Positions 5,644 through 12,499 of a stretch of 12,561 nucleotides of DNA are shown here, in pieces (the stretch's first letter is position 1; each line of letters begins with the position of its first letter). The stretch is from positions 1 through 12,561 of the forward strand of contig USDH01000030.1 in assembly GCA_900553415.1 (NCBI GenBank), in the 5' to 3' direction. A program made the position numbers and the translations under genes. The DNA comes from an uncultured Collinsella sp. Lineage in GTDB: Bacteria > Actinomycetota > Coriobacteriia > Coriobacteriales > Coriobacteriaceae. A model generated the notes under the pieces. That model made no database searches, was not told the DNA's origin, and saw only the letters and a program-made list of their open reading frames with translations.

Positions 5644-7395
5644 ATGGCGAACGACAGCAAGACATGGCGGTGCGGAAAGTATGAGCTCAGCTTTGACCGT
5701 CCGCGCATCATGGGCGTCCTCAACGTGACGCCCGATTCGTTTAGCGACGGCGGCGAGCACTTCGACCCCGATGCCGCCATCGAGTATGGCCTGGCGATGC
5801 TCGACGCCGGTGCCGACGTCATCGACGTGGGCGGCGAGTCCACGCGCCCCGGTTTTACCCCGGTCAACCCCGACGAGGAGGCTCGCCGCGTGCTGCCCGT
5901 GGTGCGCGCGCTGGCCAAGGAGGGCGCCATCGTCTCGATCGACACGCGTCATGTGGCGGTTGCCAAGGCGGCCGTGCGCTGCGGCGCCTCGATCGTCAAC
6001 GACGTGACCGGCTTCACCGATCCCAAGATGGTCGAGTTTGTTAAGACGAGCACCTGCGGCGTCATCGTGATGCATGCCGGCGAGGTCGCCGCGCCCGCAC
6101 GCACGCACGCAACGGTGCAGCTCGATACCTCGGCAGCGGCGTTTGTTGCCGAGAAGGCGCGCGAGGCGGCTGCCGAGGCCGCGCGTGAGGCCGAGAAGCC
6201 GGCTCGCCGCCGTCGCGGCAAGTTGCTGGGCGAGCCTAAGCCGGAGGCCAAGCTTCCGGGCGGCGTGGTGCAGCCCTCGTTGCCGTTTGGCGAACCGGAG
6301 CCCACGTCCGAGCCTTCAAGCGAGCAGGAGACGCCGGCCGCCGAGCAGGCTACTGCCGCCGAGACCGTCGCGCCCGCGCCCGAGGCCGCGCCCGCAGCCA
6401 CCGAGGCCGCATCGGAGTCCAATGACCGCCTGGCCGCCATGATGCGCCGCAGCGCCCGCCGCGCCCGCCGCGAGGAAGCCTACGTGCCCACCTCGCAGCT
6501 CCGCCGCTTCACCCTGCCCGATTCGGCGCCCATCATGCGCCGCGTCATGGGCTTTCTGTCCGACCAGGCCCGCACGCTCATCCATGCCGGCGTGTCGCGC
6601 GACCGCATCTGCATCGATCCTGGCCCGGGCTTTGGTAAGTCGGCTAACGAAGACATCGTCATCCAGCGCGAGACCGCCAAGATGGCGTCGCTGGGCTACC
6701 CGCTCATGTGCGCCGTGTCGCGCAAGCGCTTTGTGGGTGCTGTCTCGGGCGTGACCGAGGCCGCCGCGCGTGATGCCGCTACGTTTGGCGTGTGCCTGGG
6801 CGCCATCCAGGCCGGTGCCAACATCGTGCGCGTGCACGACGTCGCGGGCTTTGCGCAGTTCTTGAACGGCTACTGGGCGGTTGCCAAGCCGCAGCCGCGC
6901 CGCGCGTTTGTGGCCGTGGGCTCCAACCTGGGGCATCGCTGCGACAATATCCGCGCCGCGCGCGACATGATCGCCGAGATTCCGCTCACCTGCGTGTCCA
7001 ACTCCTCCAAGATCTACGAGAGCGAGCCGGCCTACGAGACGCGCCAGGACGCGTTTGCCAACGCCGTCATCGAGATCAAGACCGAGCTGGCGCCGCTGGT
7101 GCTGCTCGACGAGCTGCAGAAGATCGAGCTCGAGCTGGGTCGCGACCGCTCCAAAAAGGCCAAGGCCAACGGTCCGCGCACCATCGACCTGGACCTGCTG
7201 TGGATGGACGGCGAGACCCACGGCGGCAAAAAGCTGCGCCTGCCGCATCCGCTGATCGGCGAGCGCGATTTTGTGCTGGTGCCGCTCGAGGATCTGATGC
7301 ACGACCCGGCGCGGTTCTTCCGCTACAACGGCGTCGAGGTCAAGGAGCCCGAGGATCGCGTGGGTCATATCGTGGGCGAATTGGGGCGTATGTAG
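5644..7395 (+). CDS. folP-folK: Dihydropteroate synthase-HPPK fusion with a low-complexity insert
   Basis: A 583-residue bifunctional folate enzyme. The N-terminal part is DHPS, which joins p-aminobenzoate to the pterin pyrophosphate: GVLNVTPDSFSDGG (24-37), GGESTRPG (63-70), SIDTR (98-102), NDVTG (119-123) and DPGPGFGKS (325-333). The C-terminal part (about 420-583) is HPPK, the pyrophosphokinase that makes the DHPS substrate: FVAVGSNLG, FANAVIEI, GPRTIDLDLLW and LPHPLIGERDFVLVPLE. Between MHAG (143-146) and DPGPGFGK lie about 180 residues instead of the usual ~46. The extra part is Ala/Glu/Pro/Arg-rich and low-complexity (about 147-293), and the usual MHMxGxP context is altered to MHAGE. 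The ATG at 5644 is chosen over ATG 5638 because AGGAGG at 5632-5637 needs the spacing. The downstream gene starts right after its stop. Confidence 0.95.
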   Translation: MANDSKTWRCGKYELSFDRPRIMGVLNVTPDSFSDGGEHFDPDAAIEYGLAMLDAGADVIDVGGESTRPGFTPVNPDEEARRVLPVVRALAKEGAIVSIDTRHVAVAKAAVRCGASIVNDVTGFTDPKMVEFVKTSTCGVIVMHAGEVAAPARTHATVQLDTSAAAFVAEKAREAAAEAAREAEKPARRRRGKLLGEPKPEAKLPGGVVQPSLPFGEPEPTSEPSSEQETPAAEQATAAETVAPAPEAAPAATEAASESNDRLAAMMRRSARRARREEAYVPTSQLRRFTLPDSAPIMRRVMGFLSDQARTLIHAGVSRDRICIDPGPGFGKSANEDIVIQRETAKMASLGYPLMCAVSRKRFVGAVSGVTEAAARDAATFGVCLGAIQAGANIVRVHDVAGFAQFLNGYWAVAKPQPRRAFVAVGSNLGHRCDNIRAARDMIAEIPLTCVSNSSKIYESEPAYETRQDAFANAVIEIKTELAPLVLLDELQKIELELGRDRSKKAKANGPRTIDLDLLWMDGETHGGKKLRLPHPLIGERDFVLVPLEDLMHDPARFFRYNGVEVKEPEDRVGHIVGELGRM

Positions 7396-8097
7396 ATGAT
7401 CGAGATGAATGCTGTTGCCGCCGGCACCGAGCTCGACGCGGCGCGTGACGCGGGCCGCGAGGGCGTGTCCGCGGGCTGGTGCGCGTGGAGCGTGGGCGAT
7501 GCTTCGCTGACGTTTTCGCTGGTTGTGCGCCCCGATGTGAACATGCACGCCTTCCACGGCTTGCCGTTTGTGGCCGCAATGGGCATGATGGACGCGCTCG
7601 TGGGCACGGCTTCGACGCCGGGGTTGGGCCTTGCCGGTAAGGTGGGTATCCAGTGGCCGAGCGATATCGTGTGCGGTGCGCCTGCGTTTGAGACGTCGCT
7701 CGCGCGTGTTGCCGTGAACGGCGGTGCCGGTGCTGCGGGCATGTTTGCCGCGGTGACGGTTGATATTGAGCGTTCGGCGTTGAGCGAGCTTGGTGTGGAT
7801 GTGGCCGACGAGGCGCTGGTCGAGGCGCTGGCCGCCGCCGTGCTGGGCCGCGTGGACGCCTGGGCGGTTGTTGCCAACACGCCGCAAGGCGCTGCCGGGC
7901 CGCTGGCTCCCGTGCTGGGCGAGTACTTCGACATGGTGCCGCTGCTGGGCCGCCAAGTTGCGGCGGTGTCGCCCAACGGTTTGCCGCTTGCGGTCGGTGT
8001 GTTTGCGGGCCTGGACATCTGGGGTCGCGCGGCCATCAAGACCGATGCCGGCGAGCAGGAGTTTCCGCCCGAGGCCGTACGGATTCGCGGACTGTAA
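7396..8097 (+). CDS. Degenerate biotin-protein-ligase-like protein
   Basis: A 233-residue protein that follows the order of a biotin protein ligase (BirA/LplA fold). It has LTFSLVVRP (38-46, like the YFSLVLRP strand), a helix LPFVAAMGMMDAL, WPSDIV (87-92, like KWPNDIL) and a C-terminal segment LGRQVAAVSPNGLPLAVGVF plus GLDIWG resembling the ligase C-terminal domain. Key active-site features are missing: the GRGRxGR biotinyl-AMP loop is replaced by a segment around DAGREGVSAG (18-27), the Lys before WPND is Gln86, and no KxxGIL lysine follows. There is no N-terminal DNA-binding domain. The ATG follows the folP-folK TAG directly, implying translational coupling. It is probably not an active ligase; a binding or scaffold role in the folate operon is possible but unproven. 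Confidence 0.7.
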   Translation: MIEMNAVAAGTELDAARDAGREGVSAGWCAWSVGDASLTFSLVVRPDVNMHAFHGLPFVAAMGMMDALVGTASTPGLGLAGKVGIQWPSDIVCGAPAFETSLARVAVNGGAGAAGMFAAVTVDIERSALSELGVDVADEALVEALAAAVLGRVDAWAVVANTPQGAAGPLAPVLGEYFDMVPLLGRQVAAVSPNGLPLAVGVFAGLDIWGRAAIKTDAGEQEFPPEAVRIRGL

Positions 8098-8195
8098 CGC
8101 GAGGTGCCCGCGCTCAAAGATAGCGATGACAACGAAGCCCTCTTCGGCCTGTGCCGGGGAGGGTTCCGCCTATCTGGGGAATGGGTTGCCAGTGC

Positions 8196-8238
8196 CCTAT
8201 TCCTCAAAACTGAAAAATTTTCGTTTTTGAGGAATAGG
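8196..8238. repeat. Palindrome A, 43 bp, upstream of the DUF4143 ATPase
   Basis: CCTATTCCTCAAAA (8196-8209) is the exact reverse complement of 8225-8238. The centre CTGAAAAATTTTCGT adds further pairing, leaving one mismatch and one wobble in the whole palindrome. It is the first of three copies in the window (A, B and C). Confidence 0.95.
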
Positions 8239-8282
8239 ATTAAGGCAGCTCGGTCTTTCGCGAGGTATATTCGCTATAGAGC

Positions 8283-8323
8283 CTATTCCTCAAAACTGAA
8301 AATTTTTCGTTTTTGAGGAATAG
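8283..8323. repeat. Palindrome B, 41 bp, in the leader of the DUF4143 ATPase
   Basis: CTATTCCTCAAAA (8283-8295) pairs with TTTTGAGGAATAG (8311-8323) around the same AT-rich centre as copy A. It starts 87 bp after copy A and ends 14 bp before the ribosome-binding site. If the promoter lies between A and B, this copy would be a hairpin in the mRNA leader. Confidence 0.95.
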
Positions 8324-8349
8324 CGATAAAAGACCGCGAGGAGGCCCCG

Positions 8350-9546
8350 ATGAAACTCATCAATAGAACGTCATATATGGACACGTTGACGAGTCTTATT
8401 GGCGTGCCGGACATCAAGGTCATCACGGGCATCCGTCGTAGCGGTAAATCAAAATTGCTCGAGGCCCTCCGCGATTACGTGGAGGCACATCTGTCCAATT
8501 CGAATGTCATCCATATCAACTACAACCTCGATGAGTTCGAGAACCTGCTCGAGTATCACGCGCTGCTCGCCTATGTAAAAGAGCATCGAGTGTCCGGCAA
8601 ACAAAACTTTCTGCTTATCGATGAAGTTCAGATGTGCGACGGTTTTGAGCGTGCGATCAATAGCCTTCACGCATCCGAGCAGTACGACATATTCATTACC
8701 GGATCGAATGCCTTTTTGCTGTCGAGCGATCTGTCGACGCTCTTTACGGGGCGTACGTTCGAGATCGAGGTTTTCCCATTCTCGTTTGAGGAGTATCGTC
8801 TCTATGGCGACGAGGGCGAGGTCGACCGCGACTTCGATGAGTACGCGAAAACCGGCGGTATGTCCGGCTCTTACCCTTATCCACTGCAGGAGCAGCGCTA
8901 TCAATATCTCTCCAACGTCTTCAAGACGCTCATTGTGAGAGATATCGTGCAGCGGCATAACGTGAGAAACGAATCGGCACTGCTGCGCATTGCCGATTAC
9001 ATGATGGACAACGTTTCCAACATTACGTCGGCACGCAACATTACTGATGCATTAAATGCGGATGGGCTAAAGATTACGAACAAGACGGTCGGCACGTACA
9101 TGGGGTACCTGTGCGATGCGTTTGCCTTCTATAAAGTTCGTCGGTACGACATTCGCGGCAAAAAATACCTTAAGAGCGGCGAGAAGTACTATCTGGCGGA
9201 CCATGCGTTTAAATATGCGCTTCTTGGTACACGTGATATGGATTGGGGACGCGTATACGAGAACATGGTGGCAATCGAGCTGCTGCGTCGCGGATACGAG
9301 GTATACGTCGGCGTGCTCTATAAAAAGGAAATAGACTTTGTAGCAATCAAGCGAAGCGAGAAGCTCTACATTCAGGTGAGCGACGACATCAGCTCGGATA
9401 AGACATTTGAACGCGAGATTTCGCCACTGCTGAGCATTGGCGATGCGTATCCCAAGATGATTCTTGCCCGCACACATCACGAGGCCACGGATCGCGATGG
9501 GGTGCAGATCGTGGACCTGGCGAGGTGGTTGTGCGGCGAGGCTTAG
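8350..9546 (+). CDS. AAA ATPase with C-terminal DUF4143 domain
   Basis: A 398-residue protein of the AAA_14/DUF4143 family (COG1373). The ATPase has GIRRSGKS (27-34, Walker A), NFLLIDEVQ (86-94, Walker B Asp91-Glu92) and FITGSN (115-120, sensor 1), followed by LFTGRTFEIEVFPFSFEEY, a family hallmark. The C-terminal DUF4143 region resembles a PD-(D/E)xK nuclease fold: Glu304 in VYEN, EIDFV with Asp329, then YIQVS (340-344), where the expected ExK is QVS, so nuclease activity is doubtful. A good SD (GAGGAGG, 8338-8344) sits 5 nt before the ATG. The gene is alone on its transcript and bracketed by palindromes A, B and C. Its codon use is visibly less GC-rich than the folate genes. Function of the family is not established; DNA-linked mobile or defence roles are possible. 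Confidence 0.9.
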   Translation: MKLINRTSYMDTLTSLIGVPDIKVITGIRRSGKSKLLEALRDYVEAHLSNSNVIHINYNLDEFENLLEYHALLAYVKEHRVSGKQNFLLIDEVQMCDGFERAINSLHASEQYDIFITGSNAFLLSSDLSTLFTGRTFEIEVFPFSFEEYRLYGDEGEVDRDFDEYAKTGGMSGSYPYPLQEQRYQYLSNVFKTLIVRDIVQRHNVRNESALLRIADYMMDNVSNITSARNITDALNADGLKITNKTVGTYMGYLCDAFAFYKVRRYDIRGKKYLKSGEKYYLADHAFKYALLGTRDMDWGRVYENMVAIELLRRGYEVYVGVLYKKEIDFVAIKRSEKLYIQVSDDISSDKTFEREISPLLSIGDAYPKMILARTHHEATDRDGVQIVDLARWLCGEA

Positions 9547-9551
9547 CAAAA

Positions 9552-9600
9552 AATCCTATTCCTCAAAACTGAAAAATTTTCGATTTTGAGGAATAGGATT
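9552..9600. repeat. Palindrome C, 49 bp, downstream of the DUF4143 ATPase
   Basis: AATCCTATTCCTCAAAA (9552-9568) is the exact reverse complement of 9584-9600. It begins 5 bp after the ATPase stop codon and is the longest and most complete of the three copies; A keeps the GGATT end on its right side only. It may act as a terminator stem, but no T-run follows on the plus strand. Confidence 0.95.
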
Positions 9601-9631
9601 GGAGGCTGGTTGCTGCGACCTGGCGTTTACT

Positions 9632-10405
9632 CTATCCCAGCTCCTGCATGCGGCGGTAGATTTCGCAGATGCCCTTGATGGTGAGCTGTCCGTCGACCAC
9701 GTCGAAGGCGTCGGTCGAATCGGCAACGATGCTGGCGAGGCCGCCCGTGGCGATAACGGTGGCATCCTCGCGCTCTAGCTCGCGCTTCATGCGCGCGACC
9801 AGGCCCTCGGCCATGGCGGCGGCGCCCGTCACGGCGCCCACCTTGATGCACTCTTCGGTGTCGCGACCGATGGCGTGTTCGGGCGCCTCGAGCGGCACGC
9901 TGGCGAGCTTGGCGGCACGGGCAGCAAGCGCGTCCATGGAGATGCGGATGCCCGGCGCAATCGCTCCACCAATGTAATAACCGTCCTCGTCGATGACGTC
10001 GATATTGGTTGCGGTGCCAAAGTCCACCACGATCGCCGGCGCGCCGTAGAAAGTTTCGGCCGCAACGGCGTTAGCGACGCGATCGGCGCCTACGGCCTGG
10101 GGACGCGCCGCGCGCAGCTTGGTCACCGCGGCCGTCTGCGGCCCAATGACGATGGCGTCCGCCGCGATGCGCTCGGCCACGACATGCCACTCGCGCGAGA
10201 GCTGCGGCACCACGCCGGCAAAGGCAATCGCATCGACCGCGTCGAGCGAAAGGTCGTACATCTTAAAGAAGCCCATCAGGCGCACATGGATCTCGTCGGC
10301 GGTATAGGAGCGGTCGGTGGGCATGCGCCACGACTGCACCAGCTCGTCTCCGTCAAACAGGCCCATGGCCGTCTGCGTGTTTCCCATATCGATAGCGAGC
10401 AGCAT
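9632..10405 (-). CDS. coaX: Type III pantothenate kinase
   Basis: This 257-residue enzyme of the ASKHA fold phosphorylates pantothenate in the first step of coenzyme A synthesis. Motifs are DMGNTQTAMGLF (6-17, phosphate-binding strand), GVVPQL (64-69), GADR (106-109, catalytic Asp108), VDFGTATN (127-134), GGAIAPGI and ATGGLAS. The ATG at 10405 is preceded by GGGAG at 5 nt on the minus strand. The frame stays open upstream through the tRNA gene, but that extension has no similarity to the family and is discarded. It is monocistronic as far as visible, convergent with the DUF4143 gene and divergent from the tRNA. CoaX proteins usually need a monovalent cation and resist CoA feedback; this is family knowledge. 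Confidence 0.95.
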   Translation of the reverse strand: MLLAIDMGNTQTAMGLFDGDELVQSWRMPTDRSYTADEIHVRLMGFFKMYDLSLDAVDAIAFAGVVPQLSREWHVVAERIAADAIVIGPQTAAVTKLRAARPQAVGADRVANAVAAETFYGAPAIVVDFGTATNIDVIDEDGYYIGGAIAPGIRISMDALAARAAKLASVPLEAPEHAIGRDTEECIKVGAVTGAAAMAEGLVARMKRELEREDATVIATGGLASIVADSTDAFDVVDGQLTIKGICEIYRRMQELG

Positions 10406-10441
10406 GTCTACTCCCGGTGTCGGCATAAAAGGACGCGCACC

Positions 10442-10447
10442 ATTGTA
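10442..10447 (-). promoter_or_regulatory. Possible -10 element for coaX
   Basis: On the minus strand the sequence reads TATACAATG, giving TACAAT about 36 bp before the coaX start codon. No convincing -35 hexamer is visible. Confidence 0.3.
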
Positions 10448-10541
10448 TACGTGCCATCGACGGCGCTCGGCTGTGATTCGTTTACGGTGATAAGGGCTGA
10501 GAGGTTTAAATATGAAGGAATTATGCTCTACGAGATTTTCC

Positions 10542-10570
10542 TTGCCGTTTACCGAACTCCCGCGTAATAT
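10542..10570 (+). promoter_or_regulatory. Promoter of the initiator tRNA gene
   Basis: TTGCCG (10542-10547) and TAATAT (10565-10570) are separated by exactly 17 bp, a good sigma-70-type match. The tRNA begins 31 bp after the -10 box. Confidence 0.7.
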
Positions 10571-10601
10571 TCTTTCTTGCGCACATGAGGCGCCCAGACA
10601 T

Positions 10602-10678
10602 TGCGGGGTGGAGCAGTCTGGTAGCTCGCCGGGCTCATAACCCGGAGGTCGTAGGTTCAAATCCTGCCCCCGCGACCA
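10602..10678 (+). tRNA. Initiator tRNA-fMet (CAT anticodon)
   Basis: A complete 77-nt cloverleaf with encoded CCA. The acceptor is TGCGGGG against CCCCGCG, the anticodon stem-loop is GGGCTCATAACCC, and the T arm is GTAGG-TTCAAAT-CCTGC. The three consecutive G-C pairs next to the CAT loop are the hallmark of bacterial initiator tRNA. Position 1-72 is U-G, a weak pair in place of the usual C-A mismatch of initiators. It has its own promoter and a strong terminator 10 nt downstream. Confidence 0.96.
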
Positions 10679-10687
10679 AGAACTTGC

Positions 10688-10717
10688 AGCTCGTCGGCCT
10701 AGCCGGCGGGCTTTTTT
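10688..10717 (+). terminator. Terminator of the tRNA-fMet gene
   Basis: AGCTCGTCGGC (10688-10698) pairs over 11 bp, including two G-T wobbles, with GCCGGCGGGCT (10702-10712) and is followed by six T (10712-10717). A textbook intrinsic terminator. Confidence 0.85.
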
Positions 10718-10756
10718 GTTATCCCGGACCGTGTTTTCGGTCCAATTCTCGGCCTC

Positions 10757-10828
10757 CCAAACAAAATCTCGATCTGTAACATCTAGACCCGATTTGGACG
10801 GCCAGGTGTTACAGATCGAGATGTTTGG
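10757..10828. repeat. Palindromic element upstream of the AlbA_2 gene
   Basis: ATCTCGATCTGTAACA (10766-10781) is the exact reverse complement of 10807-10822. Outside it CCAAAC (10757-10762) pairs with GTTTGG (10823-10828), leaving a 3-A bulge on the left. The 25-nt spacer shows no T-run. It is unrelated in sequence to palindromes A-C and to elements 1 and 2. Confidence 0.85.
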
Positions 10829-10894
10829 ACAGGACGTACTCCGTCATATCGAAGGGGCGCTCCGTACACCCGAACACGTACATGTCGGTAAGGC

Positions 10895-10949
10895 GGGAAC
10901 TAGGGAACTCTACTAGGGAACTAGGGAACTCTACTAGGGAACTAGGGAA
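10895..10949 (+). repeat. 21-bp tandem repeat, 2.6 copies
   Basis: Units at 10895-10915 and 10916-10936 are identical (GGGAACTAGGGAACTC followed by TACTA), and a third copy is partial (GGGAACTAGGGAA, 10937-10949). Each unit contains the octamer AGGGAACT. The array covers the expected -35 region of the downstream gene, so it could be an iterated operator. Confidence 0.9.
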
Positions 10950-10958
10950 TGACTGGGG

Positions 10959-10964
10959 TATAGT
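10959..10964 (+). promoter_or_regulatory. Probable -10 element of the AlbA_2 gene
   Basis: TATAGT lies 35 bp before the start codon. The matching -35 position falls inside the tandem repeat and has no consensus hexamer, which would suit an activated or repressed promoter. Confidence 0.4.
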
Positions 10965-10999
10965 AGGAACGAGCTATTGATTCGGTCGAAGGGCGAGCT

Positions 11000-12499
11000 A
11001 TGTTCATAACGAATGATATTGAACTGGCCGCTGCGGTTGAGCATATGAGGACCGCAGGGACGGACCTTGCCGAATACGAACTCAAAACTGCGGCAGGCGG
11101 TTTCCCCAAGACGATGGCGGACTCAATTTCCGCTTTTGCTAATGGAACCGGCGGAACGATCGTATTTGGCATCAGCGAAAAAGACGGCTTTCATTCGGTG
11201 GATGTTGATGTAAAGACAATCCAGGCGCATAGCGCCCAAGCGGCGAGGGAGCTCATTGAGCCTCCTCAGATGGTTGACATCATAGTCTTGGAGTTTGAGT
11301 CAAAGCCCGTCGTCGTGGTTAATGTCCCCGAGGCGTCGTCTCGAGAAAAGCCGTGCTATGTCAAAAAACTTGGACAGCGTCTTGGCTCATACATAAGAAC
11401 TGGTGACGGCGATCATAAGATGTCCTCTTATGAAATCGATCGATACATCGAGAATCAATACCGGAGCGCGCGCAACGATGCCGTTGTTGTTGAGGGCGCA
11501 ACGATGGATGACTTTGACCAAGAATTGCTCATGGGATGGCTCTCGCGTGTGAGAGCGACAACGCTGGGCAGGTCCGCCGCCTTAAGCGATGAGGAGCTCA
11601 TGGCGAATCGGCGTGTGGTTTCTCCCGATGCTGAAGGGATTTTGAGGCCGACCGTTGCCGGCATTATGGCGTTGGGTTTTTGTCCGCAGCAGTTTTTTCC
11701 TCGAGCCAATGTTGTGTTCACGGCGTATCCAACACCGAAAAAAGGCGAGGTGGGGAGAGCCGGGGAACGCTTTTCTGATTCGGTTGATATTGACGGGCCA
11801 ATACCCATCATGGTGGTCGATGCGGTGCGGGCCGCATCGCGAAACATGAAGCATGGCGCAATCGTAAAAGGTGCATTGAGGGAAAACGTGCCGGACTACC
11901 CGTTGGCTGCGGTCCGCGAGGCTGTTGCTAATGCGCTGATGCATAGGGATTATTCTCCCGACGCGTTGGGCACCCCGGTAATGGTCGACCTTTATCCCGA
12001 TCGCCTGGAGCTGTCCAATCCCGGCGGATTGTTCGGTTCGTTGACGGTCGAACGTTTGGGACAACGAGGCGCAACGGCGTCGAGGAACCAATTTTTGGCT
12101 CGAATTCTCGAGGATGTGCCGTATTCCGATGTTGATGGCAGGGTCGGTCGTGTTGTCGAAAATCGAGGCTCAGGCTATCCGACGATTAATAGGGAGCTCG
12201 AGCAGGCCTTGATGCCCGCGCCGATTGCCAAGAGTACTCTCGATGAGTTTGTCTTGATCATGAGGCATCGACGTATGACGGACCAGGAAGGCCGGTCATA
12301 CACAAAGGAAAATGTAAAGACGGCCATCCTCGGTTACATTGCTGATCGCGAGAGCGTAAGCACGTCGGAACTTGCGAAGGCGTCGGGAATGTCAATGAAA
12401 ACGGTACGCCGATATCTGTCCGCGCTTATGGAAGAGGGAATTGTTGAGGGGATTGGAACGGCCAACAGCCCCAAGCGGCGCTATCGCCTACGTCGGTAG
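11000..12499 (+). CDS. AlbA_2 / GHKL ATPase-like / winged-helix protein (COG2865 type)
   Basis: A 499-residue protein with three parts. The N-terminal AlbA_2 (Schlafen-like, nucleic-acid-binding) domain shows EYELKTAAGG (25-34), ISAFANGTGGTIVFGISE and the later GSYIRTGD. The middle HATPase_c_4 (GHKL) domain has VREAVANALMHRDYSP (305-320, with Glu307 and Asn311 of the N box) and RLELSNPGGLFG (335-346). The C-terminal winged helix (about 451-499) reads VSTSELAKASGMSMKTVRRY. The ATG has AAGGG 6 nt upstream. Such proteins are annotated as predicted regulators and turn up often in accessory and defence-rich regions; their biochemical role is unresolved. The stop codon shares its last base with the first base of the duplicated tRNA-fMet fragment, so the gene fills the space between two tRNA copies with no integrase beside it. 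It may regulate its own promoter through the 21-bp repeats. Confidence 0.9.
   Translation: MFITNDIELAAAVEHMRTAGTDLAEYELKTAAGGFPKTMADSISAFANGTGGTIVFGISEKDGFHSVDVDVKTIQAHSAQAARELIEPPQMVDIIVLEFESKPVVVVNVPEASSREKPCYVKKLGQRLGSYIRTGDGDHKMSSYEIDRYIENQYRSARNDAVVVEGATMDDFDQELLMGWLSRVRATTLGRSAALSDEELMANRRVVSPDAEGILRPTVAGIMALGFCPQQFFPRANVVFTAYPTPKKGEVGRAGERFSDSVDIDGPIPIMVVDAVRAASRNMKHGAIVKGALRENVPDYPLAAVREAVANALMHRDYSPDALGTPVMVDLYPDRLELSNPGGLFGSLTVERLGQRGATASRNQFLARILEDVPYSDVDGRVGRVVENRGSGYPTINRELEQALMPAPIAKSTLDEFVLIMRHRRMTDQEGRSYTKENVKTAILGYIADRESVSTSELAKASGMSMKTVRRYLSALMEEGIVEGIGTANSPKRRYRLRR

Larger units (their letters stand above)
10679..10999. other. Gene-free region between tRNA-fMet and the AlbA_2 gene
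   Basis: These 321 bp contain, in order, the tRNA terminator, a small hairpin (GGACCG at 10726-10731 with CGGTCC at 10738-10743), a palindrome (10757-10828), a 21-bp tandem repeat (10895-10949) and a probable -10 box (10959-10964). The short open frame crossing the palindrome has no coding character. Confidence 0.7.

Noticed and set aside
6316..7956. A 546-codon minus-strand open frame opposite folP-folK
   Set aside because: It is the antisense shadow of a GC-rich gene; it is His/Arg-rich without motifs, while the plus strand encodes complete DHPS and HPPK motifs.
8104..8316. A 70-codon plus-strand open frame running through palindromes A and B
   Set aside because: Its apparent sequence comes from translating the two palindromes, it has a GTG start without a ribosome-binding site, and no family resemblance.
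10406..10660. An 85-codon N-terminal extension of coaX
   Set aside because: It would overlap the tRNA gene and its promoter; the start at 10405 has a good SD and matches the family's N-terminus.
10716..10916. A 66-codon open frame upstream of the AlbA_2 gene
   Set aside because: It crosses a hairpin, the palindrome and part of the tandem repeat, with no ribosome-binding site or recognisable protein features.
10895..10949. CRISPR array
   Set aside because: The repeats are contiguous with no spacers, only 2.6 units, and no cas gene is present.
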